DNA from: Umezawaea endophytica
GTDB taxonomy: Bacteria; Actinomycetota; Actinomycetes; Mycobacteriales; Pseudonocardiaceae
DNA length: 64,000 nucleotides
NCBI RefSeq assembly: GCF_025061645.1
Contig: NZ_JANYMP010000022.1
Coordinates: 22,047 to 86,046, forward strand
Reading direction: 5' to 3'
A program made the position numbers and the translations under genes. A model generated the notes under the pieces. The model did not search any database and had not been told where the DNA came from. It saw only the letters and a list, made by a program, of their open reading frames with translations. Shown here one piece after another: positions 42,493-49,768 of the stretch; positions within the stretch are counted from its first letter, which is position 1; each line of letters begins with the position of its first letter.

Positions 42493-43664
42493 TTCGTGGG
42501 AGCCGTGTGCTTGAGCTGCTCGGTGAAGACCTCGTCGAAGCGCTTGCGGGCGCTGGCCTCGTCCACGGCGAACACCTCGGTGCGGATGACCTCGGTGCCC
42601 GCGACGTAGTGGGCGCGGAAGACCGTGATCGACTTCTCGCCACTGGTCTGCACGGACTTGGACGGCACGACGGCGCCCTGCTTGGCGGTCGGGTCCTCGA
42701 CGAACCCGAAGCGCTTCTGGTCGGTGTCCATCGCCTCGAGCAGCGCGGCGGCGTCACCCGATTTGAACGCCCACAGGCTGGAGGTGATCTCGTTGTCCAC
42801 CACGATCACCGAGCGCGCCTCGGTCACGCCGACCTGCTTGAGCACCAAGAGGTCCGGCGTCGGCAGCGGCTTGGCCGTGGCCAGCTCCTCCGCCGTGTAG
42901 GTCTTCGGGCCCGCCGAGTTGCCCTCGGGGACGAACAGCGTGCCGAACGGCTTCGGCTTGGGCTTCGTGGTGGTCGTGGGCGCCGCCGCCGACGAGGACG
43001 ACGGGTTGGCGGCGACCGACTCACCGCCGCCCGGCTTGATCACGAAGAAGTAGACACCCGCGGCGATGGCGAGCACGAGGACGACGACACCGACGATCGC
43101 GAAGACCTTGCCCTTGCCGCCGCCGCGTTCGTCGAACACCTCGGGGCCCTGGGTGTTGAACCCGCTCCACTGCTGCTGCTCGGGGTCGCCACCCGCCCAC
43201 GGCGGCGAGTACGCGCTCTGGTCGCCGCCGCCCCACGGCGTGCCCTGCTGGGCCTGCCAGGGCGCGCCCTGCTGCTGCTGGCCGCGCACGACCTGCGTGC
43301 GGTCGGCGTTCGACACGACCTGCGTGCGCTCGCCGGCGTCACCGCTCTGCGGCTGACCGCTGTTAGGTACGACCTGCGTGCGGTCCGCCTCTTCCGGCGC
43401 GCCGACGGGCTTGATGAACTGGGTCGGCTCCGAAGAGGACCCCTGCTGCGGCTGGGGCTGCTGGGGGCTCCACTTGAACGGTGCCGGGAACGGGTTGGAG
43501 TCCGGTCCGGTCTGCTGCTGCGGCGGCTGCGGCTGGGGCGTGGCGCTCTGGCCGCTCTGCGCACTGGCGAGCAAGTCGTCGCGTTGACGCCGGTAGACGT
43601 CTGCCGAAACCTTCCCCGCAGCGAACGCCGCATCGAGCTGTCGGAGTTGTTCCTGCCAGGTCAC
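42489..43664 (-). CDS. Membrane protein with SHOCT-like N-terminus and TQVV motifs (paralogue 1)
   Basis: A 391-residue protein. It starts 'MTWQEQLRQLDAAFAAGKVS' and 'RRQRDDLL', a SHOCT-like two-helix motif. The cytoplasmic linker (about 35-180) is Pro/Gln-rich and carries three 'RTQVV' motifs ('DRTQVVPN', 'ERTQVVSN', 'DRTQVVRG') plus 'EPTQFIKP'. A membrane helix (about 191-213) leads to a Ser/Thr/Pro stalk and an outer domain of about 130 residues ending with 'YVAGTEVIRTEVFAVDEA'. It is paralogous to the genes at 44,915 and 45,770. The acidic-Thr-Gln-Val motifs look like substrates of PknA/PknB that FHA domains could read; this is inference. Confidence 0.82.
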   Translation of the reverse strand: MTWQEQLRQLDAAFAAGKVSADVYRRQRDDLLASAQSGQSATPQPQPPQQQTGPDSNPFPAPFKWSPQQPQPQQGSSSEPTQFIKPVGAPEEADRTQVVPNSGQPQSGDAGERTQVVSNADRTQVVRGQQQQGAPWQAQQGTPWGGGDQSAYSPPWAGGDPEQQQWSGFNTQGPEVFDERGGGKGKVFAIVGVVVLVLAIAAGVYFFVIKPGGGESVAANPSSSSAAAPTTTTKPKPKPFGTLFVPEGNSAGPKTYTAEELATAKPLPTPDLLVLKQVGVTEARSVIVVDNEITSSLWAFKSGDAAALLEAMDTDQKRFGFVEDPTAKQGAVVPSKSVQTSGEKSITVFRAHYVAGTEVIRTEVFAVDEASARKRFDEVFTEQLKHTAPTK

Positions 43665-43774
43665 CGCGGTCCTCCCTCGTGGTCAATCTCTGCACGTGCG
43701 CACGGAAAACCCCGGCCATCGCGGTTCGCCTATCCTACGGTCCGACGGCGGAAGGTCGGAGAGAGGAGCCCCCG

Positions 43775-44914
43775 ATGGGCATCTGGCCGAATCGCCGTTC
43801 CGAGGGCGATGCGCCGAACGACCGCAAGAGGGCCGTGGACGGCTTCGCGACCCTCCGGCTGATCGCGGCGTTCTGCGTCATCATCGACCACACGGCCCCG
43901 TTGACCAACTCGGGCGGATCGGTCCTGCCGCTGTGGACCAACGTCGACCTCGGAGCGGTCGCGCTGTCGGCTTTCATGGCCATGAGCGGCTACCAGGTGG
44001 TCCAGAGCTGGGAACGGGATCCCAGCGCGTGGCGGTACTTCGTCAAGCGCGCGCTCCGCATCATGCCCGGTCTCTTCGTCGTGCTGGTGCTGTCAGCCCT
44101 GGTGCTCGGCCCGGTGCTGACAACGCTTTCCACCGGTGCGTACTTCGAGCACCCGGCCACGTGGAGCTACCTCTACGACAACCTGCTGATCTTCCCACAG
44201 AGGTACGCGCTGCCGGGGGTCTTCACCGAAAACCTGTACCCCAACGCGGTCAACGGGTCGCTGTGGAGCCTGACCGTCGAGGTGGTCGGCTACCTGCTGA
44301 TCGCCGTGCTCGGCGTCGTGGGCGCGCTCCGGCGGCGGTGGATCGTGCTCGTGGTCGTGCTGGCGCTCGCCGTGATGTTCCAGCGGATCGTGACCGCGCA
44401 GTGGACGCCGTCCGAGGTGTTCCTGCTGATGCCGACGAAGCCGCTGGTGCAGTGCCTGACGATGTACTGCGTCGGGGTCGCGGCCTACCTGTACCGCGAC
44501 CGGATCCGGTTCTCGTGGGCCGGTGTCGCGCTGGCCGTCGGCGTGGAGGCGGTCATGTTCGGCCTGCCACCGGCCGAGGTGACGAGGCTGGTGACGGTGC
44601 CGTACATCGCGCTGACCGCGGCGCTCCTGCTGCCGGTGAAGATGCGGCTGCCGGTGTCCGTGACCGCGGCGAGCTACGGCGTCTACCTGTACGGGTTCCC
44701 GGTCGAGCAGCTCGCCGTGCACCTGGGCGCGACCTCGGCGCTGGTGGTCGGCCTGGTCGCGGTGCCGATCGCGTTCGGCTTCGGGCTGCTGTCGTGGAAC
44801 CTCGTCGAGAAGCCCGCGCTGAAGCTGCGCCGGGTGCTGTTGCGGCGCAAGCCGAAGCCGCCCGTGCCGCCGCACTCGGCACCCACCGTCGAGTTCGCGC
44901 CCGTCAAGATCTGA
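43775..44914 (+). CDS. Acyltransferase 3 family integral membrane protein
   Basis: A polytopic O-acyltransferase of 379 residues with about ten helices. The N-terminal 'RKRAVDGFATLRLIAAFCVI' and 'IDHTAPLT' with the catalytic His, and 'AFMAMSGYQVVQSW', are typical of the family. 'NGSLWSLTVEVVGYLL' is the conserved helix 5 region. It moves acyl groups such as acetate onto extracytoplasmic glycans. An AGAGGAGCC ribosome site precedes ATG 43775. It is inserted, on the opposite strand, between two of the three paralogous membrane-protein genes. Confidence 0.92.
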   Translation: MGIWPNRRSEGDAPNDRKRAVDGFATLRLIAAFCVIIDHTAPLTNSGGSVLPLWTNVDLGAVALSAFMAMSGYQVVQSWERDPSAWRYFVKRALRIMPGLFVVLVLSALVLGPVLTTLSTGAYFEHPATWSYLYDNLLIFPQRYALPGVFTENLYPNAVNGSLWSLTVEVVGYLLIAVLGVVGALRRRWIVLVVVLALAVMFQRIVTAQWTPSEVFLLMPTKPLVQCLTMYCVGVAAYLYRDRIRFSWAGVALAVGVEAVMFGLPPAEVTRLVTVPYIALTAALLLPVKMRLPVSVTAASYGVYLYGFPVEQLAVHLGATSALVVGLVAVPIAFGFGLLSWNLVEKPALKLRRVLLRRKPKPPVPPHSAPTVEFAPVKI

Positions 44915-45673
44915 TCACCCGCGCGGCAGGGCCGCCTGAACGGTCGCCAGCACGTCGACCAGGTCCTGCGAAAGCCGTGCCATGTCCGGGTTCGCGCCCT
45001 GCGCGACACCGACGCGGATCACCTTGTCGCCGGACGTGTAGACGACGCGCAGCACCGCCTTGTCCTGCCCGGAGAGGACGAAGCGGCCGTCGCTGACGTC
45101 GACGAAGCCCGCGGACCGCAGTTGTCCGGTCAACCCCGAGGAGATCTGCGCGGCCTCCTGCTTCGAGCCCGCGTCGACGACGATCAGCGCGTAGGACGTG
45201 GTGTTGTCGTTGGACGTGGCGAAGTGGAACCGGTTGACGCCGTTGTCGTTGAGCAGCCCGGCTTCTTGCGGCGAGAGCAACTTCAGGTCCAGGGCGCGGA
45301 CGACGTCCATCTCGTTCTCGGTCTGGCCCGCGCCGGGCAGCGCGGGAACCGTCGACCCGCTGCTGGCCACCGCGGTGTTCGACGCGCCGCTGTCGCGGGT
45401 GAACCACCACGTGCTCCCGGCGAGCGCGGCGACCAGGAGCACCGCCACGACGGCGATCCCCCTGCGCTTCCGCGGCTTGCGCTCGACGGGAGGCGGGCGT
45501 GTCTCGGCGACCACCGCGACCTGCGGTGTGACCGGGGCCAGCACCGGCGGACCGGAGATCGGCGCGGCCGCCCGCACGAGCATCTGGTCGCGCTCCTTGA
45601 CGTACTCGGCGCGGGTCATGTGACCACCCGCCAGTCGCGCGTCGAGTTGGCGCAGGTTCTCCTGCCAGTCCAT
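44915..45673 (-). CDS. Membrane protein with SHOCT-like N-terminus (paralogue 2)
   Basis: A 252-residue protein and the shortest paralogue. It begins 'MDWQENLRQLDARLAGGHMT' and 'KERDQMLVRA', which aligns with the other two starts and sets the ATG at 45673 over a GTG at 45682. The cytoplasmic linker is short and lacks TQVV motifs. A membrane helix (about 75-94, 'GIAVVAVLLVAALAGSTWWF') is followed by an outer domain ending 'VYTSGDKVIRVGVAQG'. It ends directly next to the stop of the convergent acyltransferase. The gene probably arose by duplication. Confidence 0.8.
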   Translation of the reverse strand: MDWQENLRQLDARLAGGHMTRAEYVKERDQMLVRAAAPISGPPVLAPVTPQVAVVAETRPPPVERKPRKRRGIAVVAVLLVAALAGSTWWFTRDSGASNTAVASSGSTVPALPGAGQTENEMDVVRALDLKLLSPQEAGLLNDNGVNRFHFATSNDNTTSYALIVVDAGSKQEAAQISSGLTGQLRSAGFVDVSDGRFVLSGQDKAVLRVVYTSGDKVIRVGVAQGANPDMARLSQDLVDVLATVQAALPRG

Positions 45674-45769
45674 CTCCAGCACCTCACGTGTCGCTCAGCC
45701 CGCCCGATCGGGCTGCACCATCCTGCCCGAGTCCGCTTCCGGGATCCGCGCAGAGGGTGGGGATCGGCG

Positions 45770-46843
45770 TCAGCCGACCCGGATCGAGCCGATCACCTTG
45801 CGCATGAAGTCGGTGAACTTGGCGCCGACGTCCTGGTCCGCCACCGTGGTGGGGCCCGCCGTCGCGACGCGCACCGTCATCTTGCCCGACGTGTAGATGC
45901 CGCGGTACAGGAATTGGTTGGAAGTGGCCAACTTCGTCATCGCGACCGACTTCGGCACGTCGTTCAGCTCCACAGTGGACGTACCGGGGACGGCCCTGTT
46001 CTCCACCAGCGCGGCCGACAGCACCTTGGCCGACTCCTCGTCCTTCGCGACGTACACCGCGATGGCGTACGCCAGGTCGCCGTCACCGCTCGACTTCTCG
46101 AAGACCTTCTCGACCCCGGCCTTCTGGAGCGCCTCCAGGTCGCCCGCGGGAATGATCTTGGCCTCGTCGGCGGCGGCCAGCGTGTACTCGCCGTTCTTCG
46201 GGTAGGGGGAGCCCGGCGGGTCCGGCACCGCGGCCAGGCCGGACGGCGGCGTGGTCGTCGTGGGCGGCGCGCTCGAATCCGGTGCGCTCGTCAGCGCGGC
46301 GGTCGTCGGCGGTGGCGGTGGCGCGGCGCTGTCGGTGCCCATGCCCCCGCTGAGGCCGAACCAGAACACGCCGCCGCCGATCACGATGAACGCCAGCACG
46401 CCGATCAGCACGTAGATCCCGACCCGCGGGCTCTTGCCCGCGCCCGAGTCGAACACCTCCGAGCCGTGCACGGCGGCCGTGCTCGGCGTGACGCCGAAAC
46501 CCTTGTCCTCCCACGGCGGGACCGGCCGCTGCGGCTGGCCGAACTGCTGCTGCGGCGGGAACACCGGCAGCGGCTGGGAGGTGGACGCCGAGTTCGGCGC
46601 GGGCGGCGGGAACCCGACCGGCCGCACCTGCTGCGTCTTCTCCGGGTCGGCGAAGTCGCTCGTCCTGATGACGTTCGTCGTCTCGGGGTCGACGGGCTGG
46701 CTGGCCCGCCACCGCGCGGGCGCGGGCCCACCGCCGGACGCGGCGGCGAGCAGCTCGTCGCGACGCGACCGGTGCTGGTCCGCGGTGATCCGCCCGGCCG
46801 CCAGCGCCTCGTCCAGAGCGCTCAGCTCTTCCTGCCAGCCCAT
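45770..46843 (-). CDS. Membrane protein with SHOCT-like N-terminus and phospho-Thr-like motifs (paralogue 3)
   Basis: A 357-residue protein starting 'MGWQEELSALDEALAAGRIT' and 'SRRDELLAAA'. The cytoplasmic linker has 'DPETTNVIRTSDF' and 'DPEKTQQVRP', the first closely resembling the ETTSVFR phosphosite of GarA-type FHA proteins. A membrane helix (about 143-165) and a Pro/Thr-rich stalk precede an outer domain with 'GDLEALQKAGVEKVFEK' and 'GIYTSGKMTVRVATAG'. The outer domain of all three paralogues shares the pattern Y-x-(S/A)-G-x-x-(V/T)-x-R-(V/T). Function is unknown; an envelope sensor or scaffold is plausible. Confidence 0.82.
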   Translation of the reverse strand: MGWQEELSALDEALAAGRITADQHRSRRDELLAAASGGGPAPARWRASQPVDPETTNVIRTSDFADPEKTQQVRPVGFPPPAPNSASTSQPLPVFPPQQQFGQPQRPVPPWEDKGFGVTPSTAAVHGSEVFDSGAGKSPRVGIYVLIGVLAFIVIGGGVFWFGLSGGMGTDSAAPPPPPTTAALTSAPDSSAPPTTTTPPSGLAAVPDPPGSPYPKNGEYTLAAADEAKIIPAGDLEALQKAGVEKVFEKSSGDGDLAYAIAVYVAKDEESAKVLSAALVENRAVPGTSTVELNDVPKSVAMTKLATSNQFLYRGIYTSGKMTVRVATAGPTTVADQDVGAKFTDFMRKVIGSIRVG

Positions 46844-47031
46844 CTGAAATCCCTCTCGGCGATCTGCCCGTCACTGCTCGGACGTCCGTGTCGTGGCCGT
46901 GGGAATGTCGACACCAGTGGCCAAGCCAGCCGAGCCTATCTTGACCGACTACCGGCGCACCGATCAGCCAACTGGGCAAATCCCCAGGTGAGATGGGTCG
47001 CAACGGGAAGACTTCGGCATCACGCCGATGA

Positions 47032-47265
47032 CCGGAATTCCCGCACACCGCTGGTGGACTCCGCGAACACGACGTTCGGGCAGTCCGGGAGGCGCGCGGC
47101 TGGAGCCAGGCGCAGCTCGCCGAGGCGGCAGGCATGACCCAACCCGCCATCGCCAGGTTCGAAGCGGGCGGCACGGTTCCCACCATTCCCGTTCTGGAGC
47201 GTCTCGCGCACGCCCTCGAACCGGAACTCGTCGTGCGGCTGTCGCCCCGGACCTCGGCGGCGTGA
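47032..47265 (+). pseudogene. 5'-truncated XRE/HigA-like helix-turn-helix gene
   Basis: The frame encodes 'VRAVREARGWSQAQLAEAAG', then 'MTQPAIARFEAGGTVPTIPV', then 'LERLAHALEPELVVRLSPRT', a complete XRE domain of the HigA-antitoxin type. An in-frame TGA at 47029 precedes it and no ATG, GTG or TTG occurs before the first helix. The only ATG (47134) would delete half of the DNA-binding domain. Homologues normally carry about 30 more N-terminal residues. It is best read as a decayed remnant; no toxin gene lies beside it. Confidence 0.75.
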
Positions 47266-47338
47266 TCCCGCCGTCGACCTGCGGAAGTTGAGTAGCGGTA
47301 CTCAAGACAGCGCGTGGTGGCCACCGCAGAATTCCGGC

Positions 47339-47635
47339 ATGGCTACCACGACCAAGAAGCACACGCCGACCTCGACGGCGTTCTACGCGCAGGCCGTCAT
47401 CTCGTTCGTCGTCTCGCTCGGTGCCGTTGGCCTCGGTGTGGCCTACCTGCCCGTGGACGGCTGGGTGCGCGCGTTCCTGGCGCTGGGGCTGCTGTTCACC
47501 GTCACGTCGGCGTTCACGCTCGCCAAGTGCATCCGGGACCGCCAGGAGGAGCAGTACCTCGCCAGTCGGGTCGACCAGGCCCGGTTGGAGAAGCTCCTGG
47601 CCGAGCACGATCCGTTCAAGGTCGAGGCGATCTAG
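47339..47635 (+). CDS. YiaA/YiaB-domain small inner-membrane protein
   Basis: A 98-residue protein with two membrane helices (about 15-35 and 43-62). The pattern 'TSTAFYAQAVISFVVSLGAV', 'PVDGWVRAFLALGLLF' and 'TSAFTLAKCIRDRQE' fits the actinobacterial YiaA/YiaB family, and the tail 'SRVDQARLEKLLAEHDPF' is well conserved there. Function is unknown. ATG 47339 is the first Met in the family frame. Its stop shares CTAG with the convergent gene. Confidence 0.88.
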   Translation: MATTTKKHTPTSTAFYAQAVISFVVSLGAVGLGVAYLPVDGWVRAFLALGLLFTVTSAFTLAKCIRDRQEEQYLASRVDQARLEKLLAEHDPFKVEAI

Positions 47636-47946
47636 CCCTTCTTGGTCATCAGCGTCGGGCCGAGGATCTTGCGGGCGAGGCGGCGGGCCGCGCTGCGCGG
47701 CACGTACGGCTTCTGCGCCGCGGGCTTGGCCGCAGCCGCGGCGGCGGGAGGGGCGGTCTGCGGGGGAGTCGCCTCGGCCGGGGGAGTCGTCGCCGCGGGA
47801 GCGGGCGGTGGGACCGGCTGTGCGGGCGGGGGGACGAACGGTGGCGGGGGGCCGACCGGTTGGAACTTGACCGTCGCGTCGCTCTGGAACTTGATCGTCG
47901 GTTCGTTACCGGGTGTGAACTGCTTGTGCTCCTGGCTCAACGTCAC
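47632..47946 (-). CDS. Pro/Ala-rich small protein
   Basis: A 104-residue protein of unknown function. It starts at GTG 47946 with 'MTLSQEHKQFTPGNEPTIKF' (GTG read as Met), continues as a Pro/Ala-rich disordered stretch and ends in a basic helix, 'RSAARRLARKILGPTLMTKK'. The C-terminal amphipathic helix could bind membrane or nucleic acid. It overlaps the YiaA-type gene by 4 nt at CTAG. Confidence 0.6.
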   Translation of the reverse strand: MTLSQEHKQFTPGNEPTIKFQSDATVKFQPVGPPPPFVPPPAQPVPPPAPAATTPPAEATPPQTAPPAAAAAAKPAAQKPYVPRSAARRLARKILGPTLMTKKG

Positions 47947-47993
47947 GACTCGGATTCTGCCGGCTCCGGCGCGGTGAGTTCCAGGGGGAGAGA

Positions 47994-48383
47994 TCAGCAC
48001 GACAGCAGACCGCAGGGCCTCCTGGTCGTGGTCGTGGTGGTCGGCCGGACCGTCGTGGTGGTCGTCGTGGGCGGCGGGACCTGCGTCGTTGTCGTCACGG
48101 CGGTGGTCGTCGTCGTGACGGTCGTCGTGGTCGTGGTGGCCGTCGACGTTGTCGTCACAGTGGTCGACGTAGGGGTCGAAACCGGGGTCGACGAGTCCGA
48201 ACTGGGGGCGCTGGTGGCCGTTTTCAGCCGGGTTTGCGCGTCCGACGCGGTCACCACGACGACGTTCGGCGTACCGCTGGGTGATCGGATCGGCTCAGCG
48301 GCGGGGCTCGTGGTGAACAGCGCGGCGAAGAGGGCGCCCGCCACCGCGCCCACCGCGACTCTCCCCGGATCCCCCAAGCTCAC
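47994..48383 (-). CDS. Thr-rich probable cell-wall/secreted protein
   Basis: A 129-residue open frame from GTG 48383. A short hydrophobic segment (about 8-28, 'VAVGAVAGALFAALFTTSPA') could be a signal anchor. About 75 residues of almost pure Thr/Val/Pro follow, ending in 'RRPCGLLSC'. The DNA is a plus-strand GTCGTC/GTGGTC low-complexity tract, so the frame could be fortuitous. If real, it is a surface stalk. Confidence 0.45.
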   Translation of the reverse strand: MSLGDPGRVAVGAVAGALFAALFTTSPAAEPIRSPSGTPNVVVVTASDAQTRLKTATSAPSSDSSTPVSTPTSTTVTTTSTATTTTTTVTTTTTAVTTTTQVPPPTTTTTTVRPTTTTTTRRPCGLLSC

Positions 48384-48438
48384 CGGGTCTGCCTATCTTG
48401 ATCACCCGATCGGGTCAAATCCCGCGTGTCAACAGGAA

Positions 48439-48464
48439 CGGCTCGGCCGGTGTCGGCCGAGCCG
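48439..48464. terminator. Hairpin terminator downstream of OsmC gene
   Basis: A perfect 11-bp stem (48439-48449 and 48454-48464) with a GTGT loop lies 15 nt beyond the osmC-like stop on the minus strand. Confidence 0.75.
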
Positions 48465-48479
48465 GTACCCGTCGGTGGA

Positions 48480-48905
48480 TCAGACCAGCGTCGCGTCGAG
48501 CGTGATCGTCGTGCCCGCCAGCGCCTGGCTGACCGGGCAGTTCTTCTTCGCGCCCTCAGCGGCCTCGGCGAACGCCGCGGCGTCGATGCCGGGCACGGAG
48601 GCGCGCACCGTCAGGTGGATGCCGGTGATGCCCGTGCCGGGCTGGAAGGTCACCTCGGCCGAGGTGTCGACCGCGGTGGGCGGGGTGCCCGCGCCCGCGA
48701 GACCGTGCGACAGCGCCATCGAGTAGCAGGACGAGTGCGCCGCGGCGATCAGCTCTTCCGGGCTGGTCTTGCCGTTGGCGGCCTCGGCGCGGGAGGGCCA
48801 GCTTACGTCGTAGGTGCCGATGCCGGACGACTCCAGCGTGACAGCGCCCTTGCCCTCCAGCAGGTTGCCTTCCCAGTGCGTGGTCGCCTTGCGCGTGGTG
48901 GCCAT
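48480..48905 (-). CDS. OsmC-family peroxiredoxin
   Basis: A 141-residue thiol peroxidase. Both redox cysteines are present: the peroxidatic Cys in 'AAAHSSCYSMAL' and the resolving Cys in 'KKNCPVSQALAG'. 'TSPEELIAAAHSSC' is the OsmC family hallmark. These cytoplasmic dimers reduce organic hydroperoxides, with electrons from lipoylated proteins in some species. It is a single-gene unit with a terminator behind it and tRNA-Gly upstream. Confidence 0.95.
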   Translation of the reverse strand: MATTRKATTHWEGNLLEGKGAVTLESSGIGTYDVSWPSRAEAANGKTSPEELIAAAHSSCYSMALSHGLAGAGTPPTAVDTSAEVTFQPGTGITGIHLTVRASVPGIDAAAFAEAAEGAKKNCPVSQALAGTTITLDATLV

Positions 48906-48989
48906 CTGAAAGCTCCGTCTCGAAGAGGTGTCTTCCCAACGGGGCCAAACCTAATCGCGGGCCGTGAACCACGCGCCACGGGCATAGGA

Positions 48990-49025
48990 AAAGAGGCCAG
49001 TGCTCGAATGAGCACTGGCCTCTTT
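48990..49025 (-). terminator. Terminator of tRNA-Gly
   Basis: A perfect 16-bp stem (48990-49005 and 49010-49025) with loop GAAT lies 5 nt beyond the tRNA 3' end on the minus strand and is followed by a short U-tract (UUUU). Confidence 0.88.
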
Positions 49026-49030
49026 CAACG

Positions 49031-49103
49031 AGCGGACGACGAGATTCGAACTCGCGACCCTCACCTTGGCAAGGTGATGCGCTACCAGCTGCGCCACGTC
49101 CGC
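49031..49103 (-). tRNA. tRNA-Gly (anticodon GCC)
   Basis: Read on the minus strand, acceptor arms GCGGACG and CGTCCGC pair, and the anticodon stem TCACC/GGTGA encloses loop TTGCCAA with anticodon GCC. The T loop TTCGAAT is canonical. The discriminator is T and CCA is not encoded. Confidence 0.95.
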
Positions 49104-49142
49104 ACCGGGTTTTCCTTGGTGCGAGGTAACTATAGCCCAGTC

Positions 49143-49541
49143 TCAAACGGCATTTCGACCGGGGGGTCCCAGATCGGCGAAGAGGTCGTCTACCTCGGCC
49201 AACCGCTCCGTCGTCATCCGCCACTCCCACAGCGGCCGCACCTTGACCACGACCTCGGGCGGCAGGCGGTGCGCCACGTCGTCGCGGAGGTCCCAGTCGT
49301 CGAACACGTGCTCGTAGAAGCTGACCATGATGGCGTTGGTCAGGAACTGCTCCGGCTGCTGGAAGCACCAGTGCGCGAAGCCGTAGACCCGGCGCAGGGT
49401 GTCCTCGTCCGCCGCGCGGTGGGCTTCGAGCGCGAGGTGCCACACCTCGCCGAAGTACACGTGGCACGACCACGACTCGTGCTCGACGACATCGCTCAGC
49501 TCGGGGAGCAGAGCTGCTGCTCTCGTACGCCAGTCGGCCAC
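49143..49541 (-). CDS. Uncharacterised soluble protein
   Basis: About 132 residues from GTG 49541 ('VADWRTRAAALLPELSDVVE'); an upstream ATG at 49622 would add a basic, unlikely N-terminus. The protein is rich in aromatic and acidic residues: 'SWSCHVYFGEVWHLALEAHR', 'VYGFAHWCFQQPEQF' and 'FYEHVFDDW'. These fit a helical family of conserved hypothetical proteins found beside toxins and immunity genes in other bacteria, but no such partner is visible. Confidence 0.65.
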   Translation of the reverse strand: MADWRTRAAALLPELSDVVEHESWSCHVYFGEVWHLALEAHRAADEDTLRRVYGFAHWCFQQPEQFLTNAIMVSFYEHVFDDWDLRDDVAHRLPPEVVVKVRPLWEWRMTTERLAEVDDLFADLGPPGRNAV

Positions 49542-49768
49542 ACGGCGGAAGATTACCGGTTCACGGCCTCCCCGGTGACCTCTGCGCGACCACCCGACGC
49601 CGACCCGTGATCGGGTCGTCATCAGCGGTAGGGGGGATCGGCTAGGCCGAACGGTCCACGCCGACCGGCTGGTCTTCAGTACCGGCTCGGCTTCTTCCTC
49701 GGGTGCCAGGACCGGTTTGTGGCATGTTGACCTGGGAGCACGTGGCCGGGTGGAGGTGTCGGGTCGGG

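Noticed and set aside
48000..48180. GTCGTC/GTGGTC low-complexity plus-strand tract as a regulatory repeat
   Set aside because: It is more simply the reverse of Thr-rich codons (ACC/ACG) in the putative minus-strand gene, though that gene is itself uncertain.
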